64,000 nucleotides of DNA from Chitinophagaceae bacterium (GCA_016710165.1 JADJLJ010000001.1:2170001-2234000), one strand, 5' to 3'. Shown: positions 1 to 8,783, numbered from the stretch's first letter. Numbers and translations are program-made. Notes: a model not told the origin generated them from the letters alone.

Positions 1-1
1 T

Positions 2-271
2 AATTTTTACTGGTACGATAACAACTGGCATTATATCCGCAAATGGGATCACCTCAAAAATTCTGTTACACTAAACACCCTGCATCCTGAGCTTAAAGCA
101 GCTGTCATGCATCATGCCAGCAAAGATTTCAGCGCCAGCGATGCCGTCATGGGCCGCTGTGTTTCTACTGCCATCGGTCTGTTATGGACAGAAGAGCAAT
201 TGAAAACAAAAGGCGAACAAATGGTGAATGTGATCAGGAAAGTATTAAGCCAGCAAAAGACCTTTGCCTAA
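2..271 (+). CDS. C-terminal end of a probable DegT/DnrJ/EryC1-type aminotransferase (partial)
   Basis: An open frame enters from the left window edge and runs 89 codons to a TAA. The tail reads like the C-terminal domain of PLP-dependent sugar aminotransferases: a W-H-Y-I-R-K-W-D-H-L-K segment, then S-A-S-D-A-V-M-G-R-C-V-S and a closing T-E-E-Q-L amphipathic helix. In that family this region packs against the partner subunit and contributes to the substrate pocket. The catalytic lysine lies outside the window, so the assignment rests only on the tail. It is convergent with the next gene, with only 5 bases between the stops. Confidence 0.45.
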   Translation, partial: NFYWYDNNWHYIRKWDHLKNSVTLNTLHPELKAAVMHHASKDFSASDAVMGRCVSTAIGLLWTEEQLKTKGEQMVNVIRKVLSQQKTFA

Positions 272-276
272 CCATA

Positions 277-672
277 TTAAAACGGGTTTACGGCATTGGG
301 CTTCTGCTCCAGGTAATCGTTGTATTGTAAAGAACCCAGCCTGAACCGAAACGGGATCTTCGTTACTTTTTCAAACTGCAATTCCTTTTTGCAGAAGAAT
401 CCAACGTTCTGCACATAAAAATCCGCCGCGATCACCCTGCAGAAGGCCGGGCTTAAACCAGCAGCTGCCGGGGAATAATTTATGAACACCTGTTCCTTAT
501 TTTCTTTGATCCTGAAATAATCCTTTACAATCTCTTTTTTCTTGCCTTTTTGAGGGTCAACAAGGGCATGGTCCCTCCCCCTAAATGATGATTTATCAGC
601 GAATTGCTGGCAAAAACTGCCCTTTGCCACAAAAATCATGCAGAAAATCAAAATTTTAGCTTTTTTATACAT
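277..672 (-). CDS. Secreted hypothetical protein
   Basis: 131-aa protein with an N-terminal signal peptide (K-K-A-K followed by a hydrophobic I-L-I-F-C-M-I-F-V stretch, probable cleavage near residues 21-22 before Q-Q). The rest is basic and soluble, with no motif I recognise. The cysteine near the cleavage site is not in a convincing lipobox, so export to the periplasm is more likely than lipidation. It is transcribed divergently from rpoN with about 100 bases between the starts. Function unknown. Confidence 0.6.
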   Translation of the reverse strand: MYKKAKILIFCMIFVAKGSFCQQFADKSSFRGRDHALVDPQKGKKKEIVKDYFRIKENKEQVFINYSPAAAGLSPAFCRVIAADFYVQNVGFFCKKELQFEKVTKIPFRFRLGSLQYNDYLEQKPNAVNPF

Positions 673-773
673 TTTGCAACACGGTAACTCTGTAAATTTA
701 CGTTGTTATTGAAACCATAGATCGTCTATTTTTCTAATTACCGTAAAATTATTACCCTAAGAAGAACAAGCAT

Positions 774-2261
774 ATGGCCTTAAGTCAGGGACTATACCAG
801 AAACAATTACAGAAACTATCCCCCCAGCAGATCCAACTGATGAAATTGCTGCAGGTTCCCACGGCATTACTGGAAGAAAGGATAAAGGAAGAAATGGAAG
901 AAAACCCGGCTTTGGAAGAGGCGGAAGAAGGGCACGAGGATGAATATGATGAAACAAATGATGAGTTCAAAGACAAGGAAACCGAAGATGCCGAACTGGA
1001 TGGCAGCGAGGATGAATATGATAATATAGACATTACTGAATACGTGAATGATGGCGATGATGAAGTGGGTGATTATAAACTGAAAGATGACAACTACCCC
1101 GAAATTGATGAAAGCCGGGTAATTCCCATCAAAGTAGAAAGAGGATTCAATGAGTTGATGCTTGAACAGCTGGGGATGCTCTCTTTAACGGAACAGCAGC
1201 AGCGGATCGCCGAGCAGATCATCGGTAACCTGGATGATGATGGTTACCTGAGGAGGGAATTTTCTGCGATCGTTGATGACCTTGCTTTCAGGCAGAATAT
1301 CGAAACCTCGGAAGAAGAAATTGCCGGGCTGGTCTTACAGATACAGCAATTTGACCCTCCGGGAATTGCCGCCCGGAACCTGCAGGAATGTTTGTTGCTG
1401 CAACTGGAAAGAAAAGCCGGCCAGGGTAAGCACATTGAAGTGGCCATGAAAGTACTGGAAAAGTACTTTGATGAGTTCATTAAGAAGCATTACGAAAAAA
1501 TTCAGCGTGGACTTGGCTTAACAGATGAACAGCTCAGGGAGGTCATTAACCAGATAATCAAACTGAATCCAAAGCCCGCCGGCTCGGTTGGGGAAACCAA
1601 TAAGGGCGAGACCTACGTGGTGCCCGATTTCTTTATTTACAACAATGCAGGCAAACTGGAGCTCACGCTTAACAGTAAAAATGCCCCGGACCTGCGGATC
1701 AGTGAAGGATACCGGGACATGCTGAAAGACTATGACCGCGGCAGTAAAAAAGACAAGCGGCAGAAAGAAGCAGTCATGTTCATCAAACAAAAGATCGATG
1801 CTGCCAAATGGTTCATTGATGCCATCAAACAACGGCAGAATACCCTGCTCAATACCATGGAAGCCATCATGAATTACCAGCGTGAATTTTTCATTTCCGG
1901 GGATGAGACAGACCTGCGGCCAATGATCCTGAAATACATCGCGGAAGCCACCGGCCTGGATATTTCTACGGTAAGCCGCGTGGCAAACAGTAAATTCGTG
2001 CAAACGGAATTCGGAACCTACCGGCTTAAATTTTTCTTCAGCGAAAGCCTGCAAACAGACAGCGGGGAAGAAGTAAGCACCCGGGAGGTTAAAAAAATAC
2101 TAAGCGATATCATTGAAGCAGAAAGCAAAAAACACCCGCACAGTGATGAAAAACTGACCGAGATGCTGCAGGAAAAAGGTTATAATATTGCACGGCGGAC
2201 CGTTGCCAAATACAGGGAACAGCTGAATATTTCCGTTGCCCGTTTAAGAAAAGAATTATGA
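774..2261 (+). CDS. rpoN: RNA polymerase sigma-54 factor RpoN
   Basis: 495-aa sigma-54. Residues 1-50 are the glutamine/leucine-rich activator-interaction region (repeated Q-L-Q-K-L-S-P-Q-Q-I-Q pattern). Residues 45-115 form a very acidic linker, about 120-320 the core-binding domain, and the C-terminal third carries the helix-turn-helix. The RpoN box A-R-R-T-V-A-K-Y-R-E at about 473-482 recognises the -24 element and is the family signature. Length is normal. Sigma-54 needs an AAA+ enhancer-binding protein to open promoters; none is in the window. The stop overlaps the next start by 4 bases, so the two are probably co-translated. Confidence 0.97.
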   Translation: MALSQGLYQKQLQKLSPQQIQLMKLLQVPTALLEERIKEEMEENPALEEAEEGHEDEYDETNDEFKDKETEDAELDGSEDEYDNIDITEYVNDGDDEVGDYKLKDDNYPEIDESRVIPIKVERGFNELMLEQLGMLSLTEQQQRIAEQIIGNLDDDGYLRREFSAIVDDLAFRQNIETSEEEIAGLVLQIQQFDPPGIAARNLQECLLLQLERKAGQGKHIEVAMKVLEKYFDEFIKKHYEKIQRGLGLTDEQLREVINQIIKLNPKPAGSVGETNKGETYVVPDFFIYNNAGKLELTLNSKNAPDLRISEGYRDMLKDYDRGSKKDKRQKEAVMFIKQKIDAAKWFIDAIKQRQNTLLNTMEAIMNYQREFFISGDETDLRPMILKYIAEATGLDISTVSRVANSKFVQTEFGTYRLKFFFSESLQTDSGEEVSTREVKKILSDIIEAESKKHPHSDEKLTEMLQEKGYNIARRTVAKYREQLNISVARLRKEL

Positions 2262-2935
2262 CAGCACCATTGCCACATACGCAGCCTGCCATGCCCGGGC
2301 AGGAACACAATATCATGCTCCGGGTATTTGCACAGTTCTTTTCGGTGCTGTTTCATCCCCTGTTCATTCCAACCTACGTGGTGGCTTTCTTACTAAATTT
2401 CCATCCTTCTTATTTTTCCGGTTTTAACAACAGCGCTAAGATGATGTTGCTGCTGACCACTGCATTAAACACTGCTTTTTTCCCGGCATTTTCTGTTTTT
2501 ATAATGAAAGGCCTGGGCTTTATCAAGTCTGTTTTTCTGCACTCGCAACAGGACAGGATCGGCCCTTACCTGGCCAGCATGATCTTCTATTTCTGGGCTG
2601 CAAGGGTTTTCTTTAAGTTCGAGCCACAGCTTTCTCCTGTGCTGCCGGCTTTCATGACGGGGGTCTTTCTTACAACCGTTGCGGCGCTCATCATAAACAT
2701 CTTCTATAAGATAAGCATGCATGCCATCGGCTGCGGCGGTCTGCTGGGTATTTTCCTGATCATCATGAACAGTAACAGCATGCTGATGACCTGGCCCTTA
2801 TCACTGGCCTTGCTGGTAACTGGTATTGTCTGTACCTCCCGTTTCATTGTAAGCAATCACACGCCTAAAGAGATCTATGCGGGTTTGCTTGTTGGCCTGC
2901 TCTGCCAGCTGATCGCTGCTTTCGTGATCCTATAA
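2258..2935 (+). CDS. PAP2-like integral membrane protein
   Basis: 225-aa protein with five or six hydrophobic segments. Near the C terminus S-R-F-I-V-S-N-H-T-P-K-E-I-Y-A-G-L-L-V-G fits the third PAP2 phosphatase motif (SR-x5-H-x3-D) with Glu in place of Asp. The first two PAP2 motifs are not obvious, so catalytic activity is doubtful. ATGA overlap with rpoN sets the start at 2258; an internal ATG at about 2315, just before the first membrane segment, is an alternative. Proteins of this kind often follow rpoN in Bacteroidetes. The substrate is unknown. Confidence 0.6.
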   Translation: MTAPLPHTQPAMPGQEHNIMLRVFAQFFSVLFHPLFIPTYVVAFLLNFHPSYFSGFNNSAKMMLLLTTALNTAFFPAFSVFIMKGLGFIKSVFLHSQQDRIGPYLASMIFYFWAARVFFKFEPQLSPVLPAFMTGVFLTTVAALIINIFYKISMHAIGCGGLLGIFLIIMNSNSMLMTWPLSLALLVTGIVCTSRFIVSNHTPKEIYAGLLVGLLCQLIAAFVIL

Positions 2936-2966
2936 AAAGAAGAAGCCCCGCTGAAAGCAGAGCCTC
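2935..2966 (-). terminator. Intrinsic terminator for the L,D-transpeptidase-like gene
   Basis: Read on the minus strand, arms at 2966-2956 and 2952-2942 pair over 11 positions when G-U pairs are allowed, with a 3-base loop, followed by a T-rich tract. On the plus strand the same arms have three mismatches, so the element acts in the minus direction. Confidence 0.6.
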
Positions 2967-3024
2967 TTGTCTCCTGTCGTGCCTAACAATAAAAACATCT
3001 AAAACTGTAGAGGAAATATAGTTC

Positions 3025-3777
3025 TTACGTGTTAAGTATTTTTGATCGGGTTATATAGTTTTTTGACGGATAGTATAAAAACATACAGCTCCCTCCTTTG
3101 ATCACATCAATGATCTTTTTAGTCAATCCCACCGGTACGGCCGGGCACCCATAACTCCTGCCCAGGTAACCATTCCGGCGGATGAAATTCTCATGCACAT
3201 AACCGGCACCATGCATTACGATGGCCCTTTTAAAAGCATTATCATTGATCCCGGCCTCGCATCCTTTTAATTTCAACGAATATCCATTTCCACCTTTATA
3301 CGTATCCAGTGTGATAAAAAACCCAAGGCTGCTCTTATGTGATTGCCCGCTATTGGAAAAATCGGTGGCATAATCCAATCCTGAATTGCGGCCATGTGCC
3401 ACCAGGGAGTTGAACAGGATATTCCCGGTGATCATATCCAGTACAAACAGTCTTTTCTGAGACGAAGGTTTGCTGTAATCAATAATGGTGAGCAGGTTAT
3501 CTTTTTTGAGAAGGCTCCTGGATTGAAGTACTTCATATCCCCTGGCCGCTTTTTCAAAAGCATCCCGTGACAGGCCGGCAGCTTCCAGGTTCCAGGTTTC
3601 AAACAATTCCCCGGCGCTGGTCATTGGACCCGTTCCTGCTGAAACAGCAGCGATGCCGGTTCCGTATGTTGCCGTACTTTTCTTTGTAACGTCTGACGAA
3701 GTGCTGTTGGCAAGCAACAACAACATGGGCAGCAATGCAAGCGCATAACGGATTAATCTCATGCTTGTGGTTTTCAA
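3025..3777 (-). CDS. Murein L,D-transpeptidase catalytic domain family protein (YkuD_2-like)
   Basis: 250-aa exported protein: N-terminal hydrophobic segment at residues 8-25, a linker, then a domain with an H-G-A-G-Y-V-H segment and the S-Y-G-C-P-A-V motif whose Cys is the expected nucleophile. This His...SxGCP arrangement is typical of the YkuD_2 branch of L,D-transpeptidases, which attack meso-diaminopimelate-containing peptides in peptidoglycan. Location should be periplasmic. A G-U-rich terminator follows the stop. The family is recognised with good confidence; crosslinking versus carboxypeptidase activity cannot be told apart here. Confidence 0.8.
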   Translation of the reverse strand: MKTTSMRLIRYALALLPMLLLLANSTSSDVTKKSTATYGTGIAAVSAGTGPMTSAGELFETWNLEAAGLSRDAFEKAARGYEVLQSRSLLKKDNLLTIIDYSKPSSQKRLFVLDMITGNILFNSLVAHGRNSGLDYATDFSNSGQSHKSSLGFFITLDTYKGGNGYSLKLKGCEAGINDNAFKRAIVMHGAGYVHENFIRRNGYLGRSYGCPAVPVGLTKKIIDVIKGGSCMFLYYPSKNYITRSKILNT

Positions 3778-3959
3778 TCAGGATCCGGCGGTTAATTGGA
3801 TCGTTGGTATAAATCGTTTTGAACCCGCCTTTTATTGTCTGCAGGATTAAAACGGTACAGATATTTTTTATTGCCATGTTCTGAAAAGTAAAAATACGTG
3901 GGGCCTGTACTTAAGGGGTGCGGAAGGCATCGTTTTATTACTTTAATTACCCAATGCTT

Positions 3960-3967
3960 TATCTTTG
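3960..3967 (+). promoter_or_regulatory. Candidate -7 box for pigment block A
   Basis: TATCTTTG matches the Bacteroidetes TAnnTTTG -7 consensus and lies 16 bases before the chosen ATG at 3983. No clear TTG-type -33 box is seen 19-21 bases upstream, only a T-rich TTTTATTA. Start of transcription would be about 3974, giving a very short leader. Confidence 0.4.
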
Positions 3968-3982
3968 CGCTTTACCGGAAAT

Positions 3983-4474
3983 ATGAAGAATATCAAATCT
4001 TTTTTTTACCTGTTTTTTTTATTGGCGGCAACCCAGGCAAATGCAAACATTCAAAAAACGGGTTTTGACAGATCTGCTTTTTACAATGCCATGGCATCTG
4101 ATGATATTGAGGTGGTGAATACACAATTAACCATCATCAAAGCGTCTTCGGGAAATGACAAAGACGCCTTTGAAGGCGCTTTGCTGATGAAAAAAGCCGG
4201 GCTTGTTGCCAAAACAAAGGATAAGATCAGCCTCTTTAAATCGGGCCGCCAGAAACTGGAAGCTTTTATTAAAAAAGACAACGACAATACGGAATACTGT
4301 TTTCTACGGCTCATCATACAGGAACATGCCCCCAAGGCGGTTGACTATAAAAGCAATATTGCTCACGACAGCAAGCTCATCCGCTCCAATTATAAGAATT
4401 TACCGCCGGTTGTTCAGCAGGCCATCCTGGATTACAGCAAAAAATCAAAGGCTTTAAAAGGGCTCGTACCTTAA
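3983..4474 (+). CDS. Secreted hypothetical protein at the head of the flexirubin cluster
   Basis: 163 aa from the ATG at 3983 (a TTG 18 bases earlier is open but precedes the signal peptide). M-K-N-I-K then a phenylalanine/leucine-rich segment ending A-N-A gives a clear signal peptide of about 20 residues. The mature part is lysine-rich and mostly helical in pattern, without known motifs. It directly precedes darA (11 bases between its stop and the darA ATG), so it is probably a periplasmic accessory of dialkylresorcinol/flexirubin production. No function can be assigned from sequence. Confidence 0.65.
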   Translation: MKNIKSFFYLFFLLAATQANANIQKTGFDRSAFYNAMASDDIEVVNTQLTIIKASSGNDKDAFEGALLMKKAGLVAKTKDKISLFKSGRQKLEAFIKKDNDNTEYCFLRLIIQEHAPKAVDYKSNIAHDSKLIRSNYKNLPPVVQQAILDYSKKSKALKGLVP

Positions 4475-4485
4475 TTTTGCAATGC

Positions 4486-5386
4486 ATGGCTAAAAAGATC
4501 CTTGTTATTTATTATACACAGTCGGGGCAGTTGAAAGACATCACCGATTCTTTGACAGCCCCGCTTCTTGAAGCAGGCAATTCCGTAGAGAAGGTCCGAA
4601 TCAACGTGGCCAATGAATATCCTTTCCCCTGGACCGGCAAAGCCTTCTTTGCCGTAATGCCTGATTGTGTTTTGGAAGTGCCTGCAGCACTGAAGGACTT
4701 TGAATTAAAAGAGAACAAATACGACCTGGTCATTCTCGGGTACCAGGCCTGGTTCCTTTCTCCATCTATTCCGGTCAATTCGATATTGCTTCACCCGAAA
4801 GTGAAAGCGGTAATAAAAGACACGCCCGTAATTGCCATAACCGGTGCCCGGAATATGTGGATCAGCGCCATGGAAAGGATAAAAGCAATACTGAAGAGTT
4901 CAGGTGCCAGGCTGGTGGGCCATATTGCGCTGGTTGACAAGCACCACAACTTCATCAGTTTTATCACTATTTTTTACTGGATGTTCAAAGGCAAAAAAGG
5001 CCGCTGGCTAAATCTTTTCCCGAAGCCCGGTGTTGCAGATGAAGATATTGCCGGCACTGCTACCTATGGTGCAACCATTCAAAAATACCTTGCCCGGGAA
5101 AACTGGGATGGCTTGCAGGACGAATTGCTTCATCAAAAAGCAGTGGTAGTAAAATATAATCTAATGTTTATCGAATCAAAGGCCAAAGCGCATCTTTGGC
5201 ATATGGGCAAACATCATTGCCAAAAAGAAAAAAAAGACAGCGTGGCTTGTTGCATTCAAATATTATCTTTTAATTGCATTGTTTATAGCTGCCCCGGTAA
5301 TTTTAACTGTTGATGCTATCTTCTTCAAGCCTTTCTTATCGGGACGCATCCATAAACAAAAACAAAAATATTCAGGTATCACTTAA
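4486..5386 (+). CDS. darA: Dialkylresorcinol condensing enzyme DarA (one-base frameshift near the 3' end)
   Basis: Flavodoxin-like N terminus (K-K-I-L-V-I-Y-Y-T-Q-S-G-Q-L) and the long central region with Y-Q-A-W-F-L-S-P-S and F-P-K-P-G-V are typical of DarA. DarA works with DarB to close and aromatise the 2,5-dialkylresorcinol ring. The uninterrupted frame ends at 5313 in a nonsense tail. Shifting by one base at about 5184-5189 continues as R-I-F-G-I-W-A-N, then a K-rich stretch and the hydrophobic K-Y-Y-L-L-I-A-L-F-I-A-A-P-V segment, ending with TAA at 5384-5386, 12 bases before darB. I annotate the full span. Start is ATG 4486; a TTG at 4477 is also possible. Confidence 0.85.
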
Positions 5387-5398
5387 CCCTAACTGCCA

Positions 5399-6547
5399 AT
5401 GTCTTTTAACGAGGTTTACATAACCAATACTTCTTCCTTTTTCCCAAACGGCCCGGTATCCAATGATGAGATGGAGGATTACCTGGGTTATATAAACGGT
5501 CAGCCTTCCAAATCAAAGCGTATTGTTTTGCGGAACAACGGCATCACCAACCGGTATTATGCGTTAACCAAGGACAGGAAAGTGACGCATACCAATGCCC
5601 AGATAACAGCCGAGGCTGTAAAGGCTGTTTTAGGAAATGACGAAAATAAATTCAAAGCCATTGACCTGATCTCCTGCGGTACATCCACCCCCGACCAGGT
5701 GATGCCTTCGCACGGGGTAATGGTACACGGCCTGCTTCCCCAAACCAATGCCATTGAAGTGGTATCCCCGGCAGGGGTTTGCTGTGCCGGTATGCATGCA
5801 TTAAAATATGCCTACATGGCTATTAAGACCGGGGATGCCGGTTTAGCTGTGGCAACAGGTTCCGAGCGGTTCTCCACCTTGCTTATCGCAGATGTGTTTG
5901 AGGACGAGGCGAAAAAATTAAAAGAACTGGAAGAGAACCCATACATCGGTTTCGAAAAAGAGTTCCTGCGCTGGATGTTATCGGACGGGGCTGCTGCTTT
6001 TTTAATGACCAACAAGAAGAACGAAAATGGGCTGAGCCTGCGGGTGGAATGGCTGGAAGGGTTTTCGTATGCCAATACCATGGAAGCCTGCATGTACAGC
6101 GCCAGTGAGAAAATGAAAGACGGTTCATTGAAGAGTTATATGGAATTCACCCACGATGAAATAAACAACAAATCCATCTTAAGTATCAAGCAGGACGTAA
6201 AACTGCTCAGTGAAAATATTGTTCCGCTGGGTGGCGAAGGCCTGAAAGCAGCGCTGGATAAACACGGGGTAAAATCATCGGAAGTGGATTATTTTCTGCC
6301 ACACATGTCCAGTAATTTTTTCAAGGACAAAATATTTCAACGCCTGATCGAGAACGGAACCGGTATTCCATACGACAAATGGTTTGTCAACCTCAGTACG
6401 GTTGGCAATGTGGGTGCTGCTTCGGTTTACCTGATGGTGGATGAGTTATACCACAGCGGTAAACTGAAAAAAGGCGACAAGATCCTGCTGCTTGTTCCGG
6501 AAAGCGCCCGTTTTTCATATATGTACAGCCTTCTTACCGTTTGCTAA
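5399..6547 (+). CDS. darB: DarB, ketoacyl-ACP synthase III-like enzyme of dialkylresorcinol synthesis
   Basis: 382-aa thiolase-fold ketosynthase of the FabH type. The region S-P-A-G-V-C-C-A-G-M-H-A-L holds the candidate nucleophilic Cys, F-L-P-H-M-S-S-N-F carries the His and N-L-S-T-V-G-N-V-G-A-A-S the Asn of the Cys-His-Asn triad. DarB joins two fatty-acid-derived thioesters before DarA closes the ring. It follows the corrected darA end by 12 bases, the usual pairing. In flexirubins the dialkylresorcinol is the phenolic half esterified to the aryl-polyene acid. Length and motifs are normal. Confidence 0.92.
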   Translation: MSFNEVYITNTSSFFPNGPVSNDEMEDYLGYINGQPSKSKRIVLRNNGITNRYYALTKDRKVTHTNAQITAEAVKAVLGNDENKFKAIDLISCGTSTPDQVMPSHGVMVHGLLPQTNAIEVVSPAGVCCAGMHALKYAYMAIKTGDAGLAVATGSERFSTLLIADVFEDEAKKLKELEENPYIGFEKEFLRWMLSDGAAAFLMTNKKNENGLSLRVEWLEGFSYANTMEACMYSASEKMKDGSLKSYMEFTHDEINNKSILSIKQDVKLLSENIVPLGGEGLKAALDKHGVKSSEVDYFLPHMSSNFFKDKIFQRLIENGTGIPYDKWFVNLSTVGNVGAASVYLMVDELYHSGKLKKGDKILLLVPESARFSYMYSLLTVC

Positions 6548-6623
6548 GCATCCCGTTTAAAAAGGAATATTTAGGTTATTGTAGTAATTTCATCTTTCAT
6601 ACCAACATTCATTTTGTGGCAAT

Positions 6624-7028
6624 ATGAAAAAAGAAGAAATACCCCAGGATGATGGCGCCCTCAACAAACTGACGAAAGAGGTGGTTTATGCCATTGACAG
6701 CTCAGGAAAATACAGCACCGAATTAAGTACCGGCTGGGAAGTAAAGGCCAAAGCCCTGGATGTGGCATGGGAGGATATTGAAAAACGCATAGAAGATGCC
6801 CGGCAGAAAGTGTTACGGAATGAAGCCAGCCCCATTTTATATTTCATGGAGCTCCGGCTGATGGACACCGGCATCGTTTCTGCCTATACCGGCTTCTGGA
6901 AATGGACGATAAAAAGACACCTCAAAACCGCTGCTTTTCATAAACTCCCGGAAGAGAAATTAAAAAAATATGCTGAAGCATTTAATGTAAGTGTGGAAGA
7001 ACTAAAAACCATGAATGTGCATGAATAA
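6624..7028 (+). CDS. Conserved hypothetical protein of the flexirubin cluster
   Basis: 134-aa soluble protein without signal peptide or membrane segment. It is rich in Lys, Glu and Ala and predicted helical, with W-K-W-T-I-K-R-H-L-K in the middle and an amphipathic C terminus. The stop overlaps the start of the BtrH-like gene by 8-14 bases, so the two are very probably translationally coupled. Candidate roles are partner or chaperone of the acyltransferase, but no motif supports either. I do not recognise a family. Confidence 0.6.
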   Translation: MKKEEIPQDDGALNKLTKEVVYAIDSSGKYSTELSTGWEVKAKALDVAWEDIEKRIEDARQKVLRNEASPILYFMELRLMDTGIVSAYTGFWKWTIKRHLKTAAFHKLPEEKLKKYAEAFNVSVEELKTMNVHE

Positions 7029-8037
7029 TGAATTCAAACATTTGCAGGCAGCTCATTGTGAGAACGGGGTTACTACAAATTTATTAAGGTCGGCCGGGGC
7101 AGAACAACTTACAGAACCGCTTTCCTTTGGCATCGGGTCTGGTTTGTTCTATGTACAGCTTCCCTTTCTTAAAATAAACAACGGCCCGGCAATTGCCTTC
7201 CGAACCATGCCCGGCCTCATCTTTAAGCGAACCTGCAATGCACTCAGCATACCGGTATTCCGTAAAAAGTTCACTTCCCAGGAATCGGGCAAACGGTACC
7301 TGGACGAATGCCTGGCAAACGGGCAGGCGGTTGGTTGCCAGGTGGGTGTTTATTACCTCACTTACTTCCCGAAGGAATACCGCTTCCATTTCAATGCACA
7401 TAATATGATCGTGTTTGGAAAAGAAGAGGACAAGTACCTCATCAGCGACCCGGTGATGGAAACCGTTACCTCGCTTACTGATTACGAACTGCAACGGGTA
7501 CGTTTTGCAAAAGGTGCCTTTGCACCCAGGGGGCAGATCTATTACCCCAAAGAAAAAAAGACCGTAACCGATGAGCAAATGAAGAAAGCCATCGTGAAAG
7601 GCATCAAAAGAAATGTGAACCACATGATACGCATACCCGGCAATATTGCGGGTGTAAAAGGCATTGCAACCACCGGAAGAAAAATCAAGAAGTGGCGTGA
7701 TAAGCTGGGACAGCAGACGGCCGGCTTGCACCTGGCCCAACTGGTACGGATGCAGGAAGAGATCGGTACCGGCGGGGGTGGTTTCCGGTACATCTATGCT
7801 GCGTTCCTGCAGGAAGCACATGCGTATCACCCGATCGATGAACTGCAGGACATCTCAAAAATATTCACAGAAGCCGGCGATAAGTGGCGCAACGCTGCCA
7901 TCCAGGCTTCGGGCATATATAAAGGCCGTATCGGCAGCCAGGCCGATTTTGATGTGATGGGAGATTACCTGGTTGAGATCTCAGAAATAGAAAAAAAAGC
8001 TTTCCGGGCATTGTCTAAAATAAAATGGAATTCATGA
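7015..8037 (+). CDS. BtrH N-terminal domain protein, putative ACP-dependent acyltransferase
   Basis: 340-aa protein resembling BtrH, the enzyme that moves an acyl group from an ACP to ribostamycin in butirosin synthesis, with a C-terminal DUF4872-like half. A papain/C39-like triad is readable in order: Cys15 in A-A-H-C-E-N-G, His129 in F-N-A-H-N-M, and Asp145 in I-S-D-P-V (numbering from 7015; ATG 7021 is an equally good start). In this cluster a thioester-to-phenol acyl transfer is exactly the reaction needed to join the aryl-polyene acid to the dialkylresorcinol, so I infer that role. It overlaps both neighbours. Confidence 0.75.
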   Translation: MCMNNEFKHLQAAHCENGVTTNLLRSAGAEQLTEPLSFGIGSGLFYVQLPFLKINNGPAIAFRTMPGLIFKRTCNALSIPVFRKKFTSQESGKRYLDECLANGQAVGCQVGVYYLTYFPKEYRFHFNAHNMIVFGKEEDKYLISDPVMETVTSLTDYELQRVRFAKGAFAPRGQIYYPKEKKTVTDEQMKKAIVKGIKRNVNHMIRIPGNIAGVKGIATTGRKIKKWRDKLGQQTAGLHLAQLVRMQEEIGTGGGGFRYIYAAFLQEAHAYHPIDELQDISKIFTEAGDKWRNAAIQASGIYKGRIGSQADFDVMGDYLVEISEIEKKAFRALSKIKWNS

Positions 8038-8783
8038 ACAATGCGGCGGTAAGCATACAGGATCTGGGTTTTACCTACCCCCGGCAAGCAACGCCCTGCT
8101 TCAGTCATTTGAATTTACACGTGCAGGAAGGGGAACGCTTTGGCCTGTTTGGCCCGAACGGCGCCGGCAAGACCACCCTCATGAACTGCATGACCGGTCT
8201 GCTCAATTACCAGCAGGGGAGTATTAAGTTACTTGGCCACGAGATCGCCCATCACAAAAAATCTGTCAACCGCCTTTTCGGATTTGTACCGCAGGACTTT
8301 TCCTTTTACCAGGAACTGAGCCCGGTTGAGAACCTTGCGTTTTTCGGCGCCTGGTCGGGACTGCAAAAAATGGAAATAAAGAATAAAACAACCGAGTTGC
8401 TGGAAGTGCTTGGCCTTACCGATGTACGCAACAAAAAAGTACAGGAATTTTCCGGCGGCATGAAGCGTCGTGTGAATCTTGCCATTGGCGTAATTCATAC
8501 CCCACGTATTTTATTTTTAGATGAGCCCACGGTGGGTGTGGATGTACACACCCGTCATGCCATCATCAACTATCTTAAAAAGATAAACGGGAACGGAACA
8601 ACACTGATCTATACATCGCACCAGCTGAGCGAAGCGGAAGAGCTCTGCAATAAAGTGGCGCTGATCGATAACGGAAAGATCATTGCCCATGATACATTGG
8701 GGCAACTGATGCTGGAACATAAAGAGGACGGACTGGAAGGGTTATTCATCAATTTAACCGGTAAATCATACAGGGACCTGTAA
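8025..8783 (+). CDS. ABC transporter ATP-binding protein (pigment exporter candidate)
   Basis: 252-aa ATPase with Walker A G-P-N-G-A-G-K-T-T (about residues 45-53), signature F-S-G-G-M-K-R-R, Walker B I-L-F-L-D-E-P-T and switch His in Y-T-S-H-Q. The sequence is of the ABC-2/DRR export type. It overlaps the BtrH-like gene at its start and the permease at its stop by one base, so the three are co-expressed. Likely cargo is a pigment intermediate or finished lipid-like pigment leaving the inner membrane; the cargo is inferred from context only. Confidence 0.9.
   Translation: MEFMNNAAVSIQDLGFTYPRQATPCFSHLNLHVQEGERFGLFGPNGAGKTTLMNCMTGLLNYQQGSIKLLGHEIAHHKKSVNRLFGFVPQDFSFYQELSPVENLAFFGAWSGLQKMEIKNKTTELLEVLGLTDVRNKKVQEFSGGMKRRVNLAIGVIHTPRILFLDEPTVGVDVHTRHAIINYLKKINGNGTTLIYTSHQLSEAEELCNKVALIDNGKIIAHDTLGQLMLEHKEDGLEGLFINLTGKSYRDL

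Noticed and set aside
1518..2054. 178-codon minus-strand frame inside rpoN
   Set aside because: Shadow of a clear sigma-54 gene; no family resemblance.
7084..7830. 248-codon minus-strand frame opposite the BtrH-like gene
   Set aside because: Antisense shadow; the plus-strand frame has the catalytic triad and overlaps its operon neighbours.
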